Assembly (NCBI RefSeq): GCF_047126315.1
Contig: NZ_CP138953.1
Location: 2,294,001 to 2,358,000, forward strand
Reading direction: 5' to 3'
Origin: Shimia sp022448905
GTDB taxonomy: Bacteria > Pseudomonadota > Alphaproteobacteria > Rhodobacterales > Rhodobacteraceae
DNA length: 64,000 bases
The translations under genes were made by a program, and so were the position numbers. The first letter of the stretch is position 1. Each line of letters opens with the position of its first letter. A model generated the notes under the pieces. It had not been told where the DNA came from, made no database searches, and worked only from the letters and a program-made list of their open reading frames with translations. Below, piece after piece: positions 24,385 to 32,803 of the stretch.

Positions 24385-27300
24385 TTAGATCCAGTTGAAG
24401 TCCACGTCGTCCTGCAGGTCGGCGATTGTCATATCTCTGATGATCAGGGTCGTATTGCCAAAGTTCGAGAACACGACATCGTTGCCTTGCTGTGTGGCAT
24501 AGGAAATGATGTCTTCATCCACCTGACCGCTGCTGTTGATTTCAAGCGTGTCCACGTCATCTTCGAAGTCTTCAATGACCGTGTGGCTTGCGGCGCCTCC
24601 TTCGAAGTCTTCCATTTTGAAATCGAAAGTATCGTAGCCGGAGCCGCCGGTCATTGCGTTGGTGCCAGCACCAACGGACAAGCGGTCGTCGCCATTGCCG
24701 CCAAACAACACATCGTCGCCAGCTCTGCCGGCCAGCAAGTCATCTCCGTCCCGGCCGTACAGGGTGTCGTTGCCCGCAAATCCATCAAGGTAGTTTCTCT
24801 CGGCGTTCCCGGCGAGTTGGTCGTGGCCGCCGTCTGAGCCGGAGATACCCTCGATGCTGACCAATGTGTCACCTTCTGCCCAACCGCCGGAGGCCGTGTT
24901 GGCAGCAAGGTCGATGACCACGCCGGACGCGCTGTTAGTGTAGTTGACCATGTCAAAGCCGCTCCCGCCATCATAGTGGTCGGTGCCGCCACCTGAGACG
25001 GCAAAATCGTCGCCATCGCCCAGGAACACCTGGTCGTTGCCGGTGCCGGAATAGACGGTGTCCCGACCGCGTCCGGCATGGACAAGGTCATCTCCGCCGT
25101 AGGTCTTGAGTCTATTGTGTGTCGCACTTCCGTAAATCGTGTCGCTGCCCGTCTCCGAGCCAGAGGCGTTTTCAAAGCCACTGATGATATGGCCATCCAC
25201 TCCGGCGCCCATTACGCTATTGGTTTCCAGGTTGAGAGACACACCATTGGCATGATTGTAATAGCTGATGTAATCGTTGCCGTCTCCGCCGCGGTATGTG
25301 CCTGCGCCATCCCCGACCAGAACATAGTCGTTGCCGTCGCCGAGTAAGACTCGATCATCCCCGCCGCGGGCATAAACCTTGTCGTTGCCGCCGTAGGTCT
25401 TGATGGTGTTGGCTCCTGCCGTGCCGTAGATCACGTCATTGCCGGTTTTTGAGCCGGAGGCGCTTTCAAAGCCATGGATGCTATCATTCTCCGCCCAGCC
25501 ACCGGACTCTCGACTGCTGTCCAAGTCTAACTCCACGCCACCGGTGCTGTGGTAATAGCTGATGTAGTCGTTGCCGTCTCCGCCGCGGTATGTGCCTGCG
25601 CCATCCCCGACCAGAACATAGTCGTTGCCGTCGCCGAGTAAGACTCGATCATCCCCGCCGCGGGCATAAACCTTGTCGTTGCCGCTGTAGGTCTTGATGG
25701 TGTTGGCGCCTGCCGTGCCGTAGATTCGGTCGTGGCCAGTTTTGGAGCCGGAAACGTTTTCAAAGCCGCTAATTGTGTCGTTTTCTGCCCAGCTGCCTGA
25801 CACGTCATTGGTTTCCAAGTTGACGGTCACGCCGCGCCTACTTTTGTAATAGCTGATGTGGTCGCTGCCTTCACCGCCGTGGAATTCTTCGGCGCCACCG
25901 CCGACAAGCACATAGTCATCGCCAGCTCCTAGAAATACCTGATCATTGCCTTTTCCCGCGTAGGCTCGGTCATCGCCGCCATGGGTGCGGATTGTGTTGT
26001 CGGAGCTGGTGCCCCAGATGATGTCATTGCCGGTGTTGGAGCCGTCTGCGCTCTCGAATGTAAAAATCTCGTCGTTCGCAGCCCGTGATCCCGAGACCTC
26101 GTTGGTCTCGAGGTTAATTTTCACGCCAGTCGGGCTGTAGTAATAGCTGATGCGATCATGGCCCCCGCCGCCATGGAAGAGTTCGCGGCCACCGCCAGCA
26201 ATCACGTAGTCGTCGCCCTCCATGAGGTACACGCTGTCGTCGCCTTTTCCAGAATGGACCGTGTCGTTGCCCTCTTGGGTGCGAAACAATTCGGCCTCGT
26301 CGGTTCCTAAAAACAGCTCATCGGTGTGGTTTCCCCAGACAGGTTTTTGTCCTTTGACCACAGCGAGCGACACGGTGTAGTCGCCAAACGCGGTGTAGTC
26401 AGGACCGCGGGTGAAGTAGTTGCCGGATCCTACTTCCAAAAAATAAGACGTGTCCGTTCGGAGCGTCCACTCATAGGTTATCTGTGTGGCCGTAGTGGTT
26501 TTTGTGGCTGACGCCTTTTCATCGTAAATATCTCTTAGTGACGTATAGAGACCCTCTTGAGAGGATGGTTCGGTAAGGTCGATGGTGACAGTGTATGTTG
26601 AGCCGGCGACTCCTGCGATTTCGAAGGCATCAACCTCATCAACAAAGGCGATATTGCTGTCGAGCGCGTCCCCGTCTTGCAGTTGTGTTGCTTTTGCATG
26701 CTCGTCGCTGTGATCGTCGGTGCCGATGCGCTCTACTGTGTAAGAATATGTGGCGCCGGCCGTTGCCCCCCTCACGGAAAACTCAACAGGTGTCTCGGAG
26801 CCGGCAACAAAAAGCAGCTCGCGATTTCCTTCTGAATCTGATCGCCAAGTTTCGGAGCTGTAGGGTTGATTGAGGTTAGCCCACAAGTCGGATGACGCGT
26901 CGTTTAGGGTGACTCTGTAAATGCCCGCCTCTTCAACGTTGATGCATACCGCGTCTGTGTCGTTTTTGTAGTCAACTGTTCCAGCGACCGTGTCGCCTGG
27001 ACCAATGGCTCCATCCGATGGGATAGGCTTCTTGGGGAAGTCGTCGGCGATGACCTGAACACTTCCTGTGTAGTCGCCTTCATAAGTTTCGTCACCTTCG
27101 CTTTCGATATAGTGGTTGGAAACTTCGAGGAAGTATTGCCCCGAGACCGTTGGACGGAAGGTTAAGGCGGTGAAGGTGACATCGGATATCCAGTTAAGGT
27201 AGTTCCCGTTGCTGTCCAGAATTCCGAGCCTCAGGGCGGGGAAGGGGGCTTCTTCCAGTTCAAAATCAAATCGGTAGGTCTGCCCCGCGAGAAGATGAAT

Positions 27301-27405
27301 GGAAAAGAAATCAACGTCTAAGTAATAGTCCAGAGTGCCGAAAAAATCGGTGCCCAGAGTCAGTTCGGTTGCGCCGGTAGTCGTGTTTGAATGATCATCT
27401 GGCAT
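24385..27405 (-). CDS. Large RTX (hemolysin-type calcium-binding) repeat protein with N-terminal PPC-like domains
   Basis: The 1006-residue acidic protein starts with three PPC-like beta domains (about 1-125, 145-230 and 240-350), each with FELEE or DAVCINV type strands and YFLEV motifs. From about residue 357 it carries RTX repeats with GGxGxD variants, arranged in units of about 98 residues. It ends in a type I secretion-like tail (FEDDVDTLEI, then NTTLIIRDMTIADL). No catalytic domain is seen. It is probably exported by a type I secretion system, but no HlyB/HlyD genes are in the window. Export signal and function are inferred. I chose the ATG at 27405 over the TTG at 27411. Confidence 0.85.
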   Translation of the reverse strand: MPDDHSNTTTGATELTLGTDFFGTLDYYLDVDFFSIHLLAGQTYRFDFELEEAPFPALRLGILDSNGNYLNWISDVTFTALTFRPTVSGQYFLEVSNHYIESEGDETYEGDYTGSVQVIADDFPKKPIPSDGAIGPGDTVAGTVDYKNDTDAVCINVEEAGIYRVTLNDASSDLWANLNQPYSSETWRSDSEGNRELLFVAGSETPVEFSVRGATAGATYSYTVERIGTDDHSDEHAKATQLQDGDALDSNIAFVDEVDAFEIAGVAGSTYTVTIDLTEPSSQEGLYTSLRDIYDEKASATKTTTATQITYEWTLRTDTSYFLEVGSGNYFTRGPDYTAFGDYTVSLAVVKGQKPVWGNHTDELFLGTDEAELFRTQEGNDTVHSGKGDDSVYLMEGDDYVIAGGGRELFHGGGGHDRISYYYSPTGVKINLETNEVSGSRAANDEIFTFESADGSNTGNDIIWGTSSDNTIRTHGGDDRAYAGKGNDQVFLGAGDDYVLVGGGAEEFHGGEGSDHISYYKSRRGVTVNLETNDVSGSWAENDTISGFENVSGSKTGHDRIYGTAGANTIKTYSGNDKVYARGGDDRVLLGDGNDYVLVGDGAGTYRGGDGNDYISYYHSTGGVELDLDSSRESGGWAENDSIHGFESASGSKTGNDVIYGTAGANTIKTYGGNDKVYARGGDDRVLLGDGNDYVLVGDGAGTYRGGDGNDYISYYNHANGVSLNLETNSVMGAGVDGHIISGFENASGSETGSDTIYGSATHNRLKTYGGDDLVHAGRGRDTVYSGTGNDQVFLGDGDDFAVSGGGTDHYDGGSGFDMVNYTNSASGVVIDLAANTASGGWAEGDTLVSIEGISGSDGGHDQLAGNAERNYLDGFAGNDTLYGRDGDDLLAGRAGDDVLFGGNGDDRLSVGAGTNAMTGGSGYDTFDFKMEDFEGGAASHTVIEDFEDDVDTLEINSSGQVDEDIISYATQQGNDVVFSNFGNTTLIIRDMTIADLQDDVDFNWI
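25254..25719 (-). repeat. Near-identical tandem DNA repeat inside the RTX gene (period 294 bp)
   Basis: The blocks 25254-25425 and 25548-25719 are almost identical, with an offset of 294 bp, or 98 codons. They encode residues about 563-620 and 661-718 (GTAGANTIKTY, then VYARGGDDRVLLGDGNDYVL). The near identity at DNA level indicates recent duplication or conversion of one repeat unit. Confidence 0.85.
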
Positions 27406-27738
27406 GGTCAAAACTCTAGTTTAGTTGCGCCGGCAAAACGTTGGAAATCAAATTGGCTTTGATCCACGGCGTTAAAAAAGAGGCCGGGCGGCTGTTGGTT
27501 CGCGGCCCGCTTTGAGTATTCTAAACTCGCCGTTCGTTAGCCCGGTGGCAGGCTTTAAGTTTATTTGCCAACGATGCTGGCCTTTTGCCGCTTTTGAAGT
27601 GTTCTCGGTGGTTTTGAAATAAGGATCTGAATGACTTTGGTGCCGTTAAAGGTGAACTAAAAAGTACTTGAAATCAATCAAAGGTGTAGGGGGCTGTTCA
27701 TTGGGCAACAGGTTGCCGATGATCGCCCCGCGCGCCAG
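27406..27738. other. Intergenic stretch upstream of the RTX gene
   Basis: These 333 bases are visibly more AT-rich than the surroundings and carry no reading frame that I can support. They probably contain the RTX promoter. An FNR-like TTGAA-ATCA-ATCAA with one mismatch lies at 27668-27681, but its meaning is uncertain. Confidence 0.4.
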
Positions 27739-28740
27739 CTATCCGTGCCCTGCGGAGAACCGGTGAGGCGAGATGCCATAGGCCTCGCGGAAGCGTTTGG
27801 AGAAGTTTCCAGCGGATTCATAGCCGCATGCGATGGCCACATCGACAACAGGCATATCGGTCTCGGCCAGCAGTATGCGCGCGCGTTGCAGGCGCAGGTC
27901 TTGCAAGAAGCGTTTCGGGGTCGTGTTCAGGTGGGTTTTGAACAGGCGCTCCATCTGGCGGCGGGACACGCCGAGGCTGCGGGCGACTTGATCGAGGTCG
28001 ATGGACTCTTCGAGGTTTTCCTCAAAGTGGGCGATGATCTTCACTAGCTTGTCGTTACGGTTGCCGATCACAGCAGCGGTTGAACTTTGCTGGCGGTCAG
28101 TTTCTGAGCGTTGGACCGTGTGCAGGCACATATTGAGCACTGCGCGGGCGAGGGGGGCACCGTGGCGGTCGTAGATTAGCTTCAGGAACAGATCCATCGC
28201 CGCGACGCCACCACCGCAGGTCATGATGCGGTCATCGATGGCGTAGAGCTGCTCGAGGGGATCCAGCGTCGGATATTGCTCACGGAAAGGCGTGATGTTT
28301 TCCCAATGCAGAGTGAAGTCCTTGCCTTCCAGAATGCCCGCCTTGGCCAAGGTAAACGCGCCGGTACAAAGCCCGCCGACCCGGCGGCCCATGCGCCATT
28401 GGTGGCGAATCCAATCGGCGACTTTGGGAGTGGCGGCGCGCTCAGGTTCTACGCCAGAGCAGACAAAGACACAGGCGCTGGCCGGGGTGTCCCCCAATGG
28501 GGCGTCGATACCGATCTCGATGCCGTTGGAGCAGCGCACGTTTTCGCCGGTCTCTGACATGGTGGTCCAAGTATAGAGAATCTGTCCTGTGAGCTGATTG
28601 GCGATGCGCAGGGTTTCCACCGCGGAGGTGAAGGCCAGCATCGACAGGTTCGGTTGCAGCGCAAAGACAATGGGATCAGGGGTCTCGACCACATCAACAG
28701 CGACGTGGGCAACGCCTTTTGGCACAATTGGATCGGGCAT
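27739..28740 (-). CDS. GlxA-type transcriptional regulator (DJ-1/PfpI plus AraC domains)
   Basis: The 333-residue protein joins a DJ-1/PfpI-like domain (about 15-185, with VCSGVEPERAATPKV and GGLCTGAFTLAKAG around the Cys elbow) to two AraC helix-turn-helix motifs (about 235-330, with SIDLDQVARSLGVSRRQMER and IACGYESAGNFSKRFR). Relatives such as GbdR and CdhR control choline, betaine and carnitine use, so a role in amine catabolism is possible but unproven here. I chose the ATG at 28740 because conserved sequence begins there. It lies just upstream of tRNA-Val copy 2. Confidence 0.88.
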   Translation of the reverse strand: MPDPIVPKGVAHVAVDVVETPDPIVFALQPNLSMLAFTSAVETLRIANQLTGQILYTWTTMSETGENVRCSNGIEIGIDAPLGDTPASACVFVCSGVEPERAATPKVADWIRHQWRMGRRVGGLCTGAFTLAKAGILEGKDFTLHWENITPFREQYPTLDPLEQLYAIDDRIMTCGGGVAAMDLFLKLIYDRHGAPLARAVLNMCLHTVQRSETDRQQSSTAAVIGNRNDKLVKIIAHFEENLEESIDLDQVARSLGVSRRQMERLFKTHLNTTPKRFLQDLRLQRARILLAETDMPVVDVAIACGYESAGNFSKRFREAYGISPHRFSAGHG

Positions 28741-28857
28741 GGGGTGTTCGTTTCCCTTTTTTTGCGGCCACCCTATGAGGAAGTTGGACGAGACGCAAAG
28801 AAAGTTCAAAAAGGGGGCTTGCATGTCCCTGCGCCAAGGTCTAAATCCCCGCCTACC

Positions 28858-28933
<76 letters not shown>

Positions 28934-29055
28934 TCTACCTCCTCTACCAGCGTTGAATATCCGCCTGCCTTAAGGGTGTTCAGTGCGTTTTCGCTTTCAA
29001 ATTTCTTTCGTGCAATGTGTCTGCGTTTGTGACTGCTGAGGCGCTTGGCAGAATC

Positions 29056-29083
29056 AAAAAGGCGATCCCCGAAGGGACCGCCC
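29056..29083 (-). terminator. Intrinsic terminator of the small lipoprotein gene
   Basis: On the minus strand GGCGGTCCC, TTCG and GGGATCGCC (29061-29083) are followed by TTTTTGATT. Confidence 0.75.
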
Positions 29084-29107
29084 GAAATTCCAGTCTGTGG
29101 CTGAAGT

Positions 29108-29299
29108 TTAGCCAGCAGTTGCCGGTGCGCAAACCAGAGCGCCGGTGTCTGTGGTCAGCAGGTCGTAGCCGGCCATGCAGCTTGCGTTGCCGCGCTTGTC
29201 AAAATCTGGCTGAGCGTAAACCGGAGTTGGCTCTTCTTGCTGAGAACACGCAGCAAGGGTGATACCGGCAACACACAGGGCAGCATAAAGTGGTTTCAT
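29108..29299 (-). CDS. Small lipoprotein of unknown function
   Basis: The 63-residue protein has a short signal peptide ending in the lipobox LAAC (Cys18). The mature part is about 46 residues with two more cysteines (ASCMAGYD and LVCAPATAG), possibly a disulfide. AAGGAATAACCCG precedes the ATG. It lies alone between tRNA genes and has its own terminator. No family is recognised. Confidence 0.75.
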   Translation of the reverse strand: MKPLYAALCVAGITLAACSQQEEPTPVYAQPDFDKRGNASCMAGYDLLTTDTGALVCAPATAG

Positions 29300-29535
29300 C
29301 GGGTTATTCCTTCAAAAGCAATTGAATCGAGTAAGCGCATCTAATCACAAAAAATTCAGCGCGCAAAGCACTCTACGCGGGAGTCTGCCAAAGAAGAAAC
29401 CCCTGTGGTTAAAGGTCCACAAATGGCTTCTGAAAATTTCTTCGATTTTCTCGCGGATATCCGCTTGACGCGCCCCAGCACTCGGCATAAACCACGCCAC
29501 ACGCTGAACGGCACACGCCAGACAGCAGGTAGTGA

Positions 29536-29612
29536 GCGGTTGTAGCTCAGTTGGTTAGAGTACCGGCCTGTCACGCCGGGGGTCGCGGGTTCGAGCCCCG
29601 TCAACCGCGCCA
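29536..29612 (+). tRNA. tRNA-Asp (anticodon GTC), copy 1
   Basis: The 77-nt cloverleaf has acceptor arms GCGGTTG/CAACCGC, anticodon stem CCGGC/GCCGG around CTGTCAC (GTC, Asp), the T arm GTTCGAGCC and an encoded CCA. It is identical to the copy 140 bp downstream. Confidence 0.95.
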
Positions 29613-29675
29613 CCACTACCAACCCAGGTCCTGGGCCCTTCGGGAATGGACATGCCGAAAGGCGAAGATATATGC

Positions 29676-29752
29676 GCGGTTGTAGCTCAGTTGGTTAGAG
29701 TACCGGCCTGTCACGCCGGGGGTCGCGGGTTCGAGCCCCGTCAACCGCGCCA
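29676..29752 (+). tRNA. tRNA-Asp (anticodon GTC), copy 2
   Basis: It is identical in sequence to the first copy at 29536. Only 63 bp separate them, so the two are probably one transcript. Confidence 0.95.
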
Positions 29753-29828
29753 CTTCTTCCTCCCCTAAACAGAGACGATGAATTGGTTGCTGCGCAGTAT
29801 ATCTTTGCGCCTTTTGTTGGCCCCAACG

Positions 29829-29856
29829 AAAAACGCGCCCCGGGAGGCGCGTTTTG
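29829..29856 (-). terminator. Intrinsic terminator of the M20 peptidase gene
   Basis: An AACGCGCC/GGCGCGTT stem (29832-29839 with 29846-29853) is followed on the minus strand by TTTCG. It lies about 25 bp after the peptidase stop. Confidence 0.7.
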
Positions 29857-29879
29857 TGAGTCCGAGTGTTCTCAAATAG

Positions 29880-31253
29880 TTAGGCGGAAAGCGCGGCCAG
29901 GATCCGTGCCCAGGAGCGGGTGCCTTTGTGGAAACTCTCCACATTGTATTTCTCGTTTGGAGAGTGGATCTGATCGTCGTCACGGCCAAAGCCGATCAGC
30001 ATCGAATCCATGTTCAGCATCTCTTTGAAGAAGCCTGCGATTGGGATGGAACCGCCGCAGCCAACATAGGCCGCTGGACGGGGCCACTCATCGCTGAGCG
30101 CGACGCGGGCCTTTTCAAAGGCCGGGTCCTCGATGGACATTTGCGAGGCGGTGGAGCCTTTTTCGGAGCGGTATTCAACCGTGAAGCCTTCCGGCAGGCG
30201 GCTTTCCAGATGGGCGCGGAAGCTGTCGCGGATTTTGTCCGGGTCTTGCTGTCCAACGAGGCGGAAGGACAGTTTGGCAGAGGCTTGAGAGGGCAGCACG
30301 GTTTTGAAACCGTCGCCGGTGTAGCCGCCCCAAATGCCGTTCACATCGCAAGTTGGGCGGGACCAGATTTGTTCCAGCGGGGTGCGGTCTTGCTCGCCGG
30401 CCGGGGATTTCAGGCCCACGTCGCCCAGGTAAGTGGCATGGTCGAAGTTCAGGCCTTGCCATTGGGCGCGGATGTCATCGGGCAGTTCCGGGACGTCATC
30501 ATAGAAGCCGTCCAGCGTCACCGCACCGGTGTCGTCGTGAAGGTCAGCGAGGATGCCGCTCAGCACGCGGATTGGGTTCATGGCGATGCCGCCATACATG
30601 CCGGAATGCAGGTCGCGGCTGGGGCCGGTGATTGTGAAATCTTCGGCCAGCAGGCCGCGCAGCATGGTGGTGATCGCAGGCACGGCGCTTTCAAACAGGC
30701 CGGTATCGCAGATCAGGGCGATGTCGCAGCTCAGCTCCTCGGCGTTCTCTTTCAGGAACGGCACAAGGCTTGGGGAGCCGGATTCTTCCTCGCCTTCAAA
30801 CAAGAAGGTGATTTTGCAGGCCAGGGCGCCGTGTTCGGCCTTCCAGGCGCGGCAAGCTTCGACAAAGGTCATCAACTGGCCTTTGTCATCAGAGGCGCCG
30901 CGGGCGCGGATCACCTGGCCGGCGTCGGTGTCTTCCAGCGCAGGATCAAACGGATCACGGTCCCAAAGCTCAAGCGGGTCGACCGGTTGCACATCATAGT
31001 GGCCGTAAAACAGCACATGTGGGCCGGGGCCGTCAATGTGACCTACGACCATCGGGTGGCCGGTGGTGGGGCGTTTTTGTGCATCCACACCAAGGCTTTG
31101 CAGGTCTTTGACCAACCAATCGGCAGCGGCATCGACATCTGCGTCAAACGCTGGGTCGGTGGAGATGGACTTGATGCGGAGCAGATCAAACAGGCGGTCA
31201 ATCGCCTCCGGCATATTCTGATCGATGCGGGCGAGAACGGGGTCAAGCGTCAT
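29880..31253 (-). CDS. M20 family metallopeptidase (dipeptidase type)
   Basis: The 457-residue protein has all di-zinc ligands of the M20 family: YGHYDVQP (His85), GASDDKG (Asp122), FEGEEESGS (Glu155/Glu156), LICDTG, and a late His in DQIHSPNEKY. The dimerisation lid lies about residues 210-320. Relatives are carnosinase/CNDP-like dipeptidases, so it probably hydrolyses dipeptides in the cytoplasm; the exact substrate is unknown. No signal peptide is seen. It is divergent from hemA. Confidence 0.93.
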   Translation of the reverse strand: MTLDPVLARIDQNMPEAIDRLFDLLRIKSISTDPAFDADVDAAADWLVKDLQSLGVDAQKRPTTGHPMVVGHIDGPGPHVLFYGHYDVQPVDPLELWDRDPFDPALEDTDAGQVIRARGASDDKGQLMTFVEACRAWKAEHGALACKITFLFEGEEESGSPSLVPFLKENAEELSCDIALICDTGLFESAVPAITTMLRGLLAEDFTITGPSRDLHSGMYGGIAMNPIRVLSGILADLHDDTGAVTLDGFYDDVPELPDDIRAQWQGLNFDHATYLGDVGLKSPAGEQDRTPLEQIWSRPTCDVNGIWGGYTGDGFKTVLPSQASAKLSFRLVGQQDPDKIRDSFRAHLESRLPEGFTVEYRSEKGSTASQMSIEDPAFEKARVALSDEWPRPAAYVGCGGSIPIAGFFKEMLNMDSMLIGFGRDDDQIHSPNEKYNVESFHKGTRSWARILAALSA

Positions 31254-31332
31254 GGAAGCCTCCTTCAGGTGCGACGATTTGCGGGGACCGTATCACCGCA
31301 AATCCGACTGTCCAGACTCGCGCTTTCACTCT

Positions 31333-31346
31333 TTGATCGATATCAA
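31333..31346. promoter_or_regulatory. FNR/FnrL box upstream of hemA
   Basis: TTGAT-CGAT-ATCAA is a perfect match to the FNR-type consensus TTGAT-N4-ATCAA. It lies 124 bp before the hemA start and 80 bp before the divergent peptidase start. FnrL control of hemA is established in Rhodobacter sphaeroides, which makes an oxygen-responsive role here likely. Confidence 0.75.
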
Positions 31347-31469
31347 TGTGCGAAAGATGTATCATTTGGTAGCAATTGCGGAAAGCGCGACAGAAGACTA
31401 CAAGAGCGCCAATGCCCTGATGGGTGTTGCGACGCCAGGTCGCCCAGACCGGTAAGAAGGAAAGCCACT

Positions 31470-32693
31470 GTGGATTACACTGCAAAGCTAGATAACGCAC
31501 TCAATCGTTTGCACGAAGAGGGACGCTATCGCACGTTCATCGATATTGAACGGAAGCAGGGCCATTTCCCACATGCCACATGGACACGCCCGGATGGCGA
31601 AGAACAGCCCATAACAGTGTGGTGCGGCAACGACTACCTCGGCATGGGCCAGCACCCTGTTGTGCTGGACGCGATGCATGAAGCTGTGGATGCGACCGGC
31701 GCAGGCTCTGGTGGGACGCGCAATATCTCTGGCACAACCGTCTATCACAAGCGCCTGGAAGCCGAGATTGCCGACCTGCACGGCAAAGAATCAGCCCTGC
31801 TTTTTACCAGCGCCTACATCGCAAATGATGCAACTTTAAGTACTTTGCCAAAACTCTTCCCTGGATTGATCATCTATTCGGACGAGTTGAACCACGCTTC
31901 GATGATTGAAGGCGTGCGCCGCAATGGGGGCGCAAAACGCATTTTCAAACACAATGATGTGGCGCATCTGCGCGAGCTTTTAGAGGCGGATGATCCAGCT
32001 GCGCCAAAGCTGATTGCCTTTGAATCGGTCTACTCGATGGACGGCGATTTTGGCCCCATCGAAGCCATTTGTGATCTGGCCGATGAGTTTGGTGCCTTGA
32101 CCTATATCGATGAGGTGCACGCGGTTGGCATGTATGGCCCGCGTGGTGGCGGTGTGACTGAGCGCGACACCCTTGCGCATCGTATCGACATCATCAACGG
32201 TACCCTCGCCAAAGCCTATGGCGTGATGGGGGGGTACATCGCGGCCTCTGAAAAAATGTGTGACGCCGTAAGGTCTTACGCGCCGGGCTTCATTTTCACG
32301 ACGTCTTTGCCACCCGCTGTTGCAGCCGGTGCCGCGGCCTCTGTCGCGCACTTGAAAACCGACCAGGCGCTGCGTGAAAAACACCAGACTCAGGCGCAAA
32401 TTCTGAAGCTGCGTCTGAAAGGTCTAGGTCTGCCCATCATCGATCACGGCAGCCATATCGTGCCTGTGATTGTCGGAAATCCTGTGCATACCAAAGTGCT
32501 GTCTGATCACCTGTTGGAAGACTACGGCATCTATGTGCAGCCGATCAATTTCCCGACTGTGCCACGCGGCACAGAGCGCCTCCGGTTCACGCCGTCGCCG
32601 GTGCATGGGCCGAAGGAAATTGATGCTCTTGTAGGTGCAATGGACGCCCTCTGGAGCCACTGTGCGCTGAATCGTGCCGATATGGCGGGGTAA
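31470..32693 (+). CDS. hemA: 5-aminolevulinate synthase
   Basis: The 407-residue PLP enzyme condenses glycine and succinyl-CoA to 5-aminolevulinate, the first step of tetrapyrrole synthesis by the C4 route. Motifs include WCGNDYLGM, SGGTRNISGT, VYSMDGDF, TYIDEVHAVGMYG and the PLP Lys248 in TLAKAYGVMGG, the same position as in Rhodobacter capsulatus. The start is GTG at 31470 with AAGAAGGA 8 nt upstream. A much longer reading frame extends upstream, but it overlaps the peptidase and is not used. A FNR box lies upstream. Confidence 0.97.
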   Translation: MDYTAKLDNALNRLHEEGRYRTFIDIERKQGHFPHATWTRPDGEEQPITVWCGNDYLGMGQHPVVLDAMHEAVDATGAGSGGTRNISGTTVYHKRLEAEIADLHGKESALLFTSAYIANDATLSTLPKLFPGLIIYSDELNHASMIEGVRRNGGAKRIFKHNDVAHLRELLEADDPAAPKLIAFESVYSMDGDFGPIEAICDLADEFGALTYIDEVHAVGMYGPRGGGVTERDTLAHRIDIINGTLAKAYGVMGGYIAASEKMCDAVRSYAPGFIFTTSLPPAVAAGAAASVAHLKTDQALREKHQTQAQILKLRLKGLGLPIIDHGSHIVPVIVGNPVHTKVLSDHLLEDYGIYVQPINFPTVPRGTERLRFTPSPVHGPKEIDALVGAMDALWSHCALNRADMAG

Positions 32694-32713
32694 AATGAAC
32701 TCTTAGTGTAGTA

Positions 32714-32749
32714 CCCCTTGTTTGTGTTATATTCATACCTAACAAGGGG
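32714..32749. other. Inverted repeat between hemA and the RodZ-like gene
   Basis: A perfect 9-bp inverted repeat CCCCTTGTT/AACAAGGGG (32714-32722 with 32741-32749) flanks an AT-rich loop of 18 nt. There is no T run, so it is not a standard terminator. It lies 55 bp before the next start and could be an operator or an mRNA hairpin. Confidence 0.4.
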
Positions 32750-32803
32750 ATCGGTTCGAATCGGGGACTTTCAGAACCGGCAGTGCAATAAGAGGCCAGT
32801 GGG

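Noticed and set aside
24900..26300. Repeated DNA that might look like a CRISPR array
   Set aside because: The period is about 294 bp and lies in one reading frame that encodes RTX motifs. There are no short constant repeats with variable spacers and no cas genes.
27668..27681. FNR-like site TTGAA-ATCA-ATCAA upstream of the RTX gene
   Set aside because: It has one mismatch and lies about 260 bp before the start. AT-rich DNA makes this likely by chance.
29356..29622. 88-residue minus-strand frame
   Set aside because: It is a read-through of the tRNA-Asp gene and flanking DNA with no protein-like features.
29928..31469. Very long plus-strand reading frame upstream of hemA, in frame with it, giving 921 residues
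   Set aside because: It is antisense to the M20 peptidase, which has complete zinc motifs. The hemA start at GTG 31470 has a ribosome-binding site and gives the normal length with Lys248 in place.
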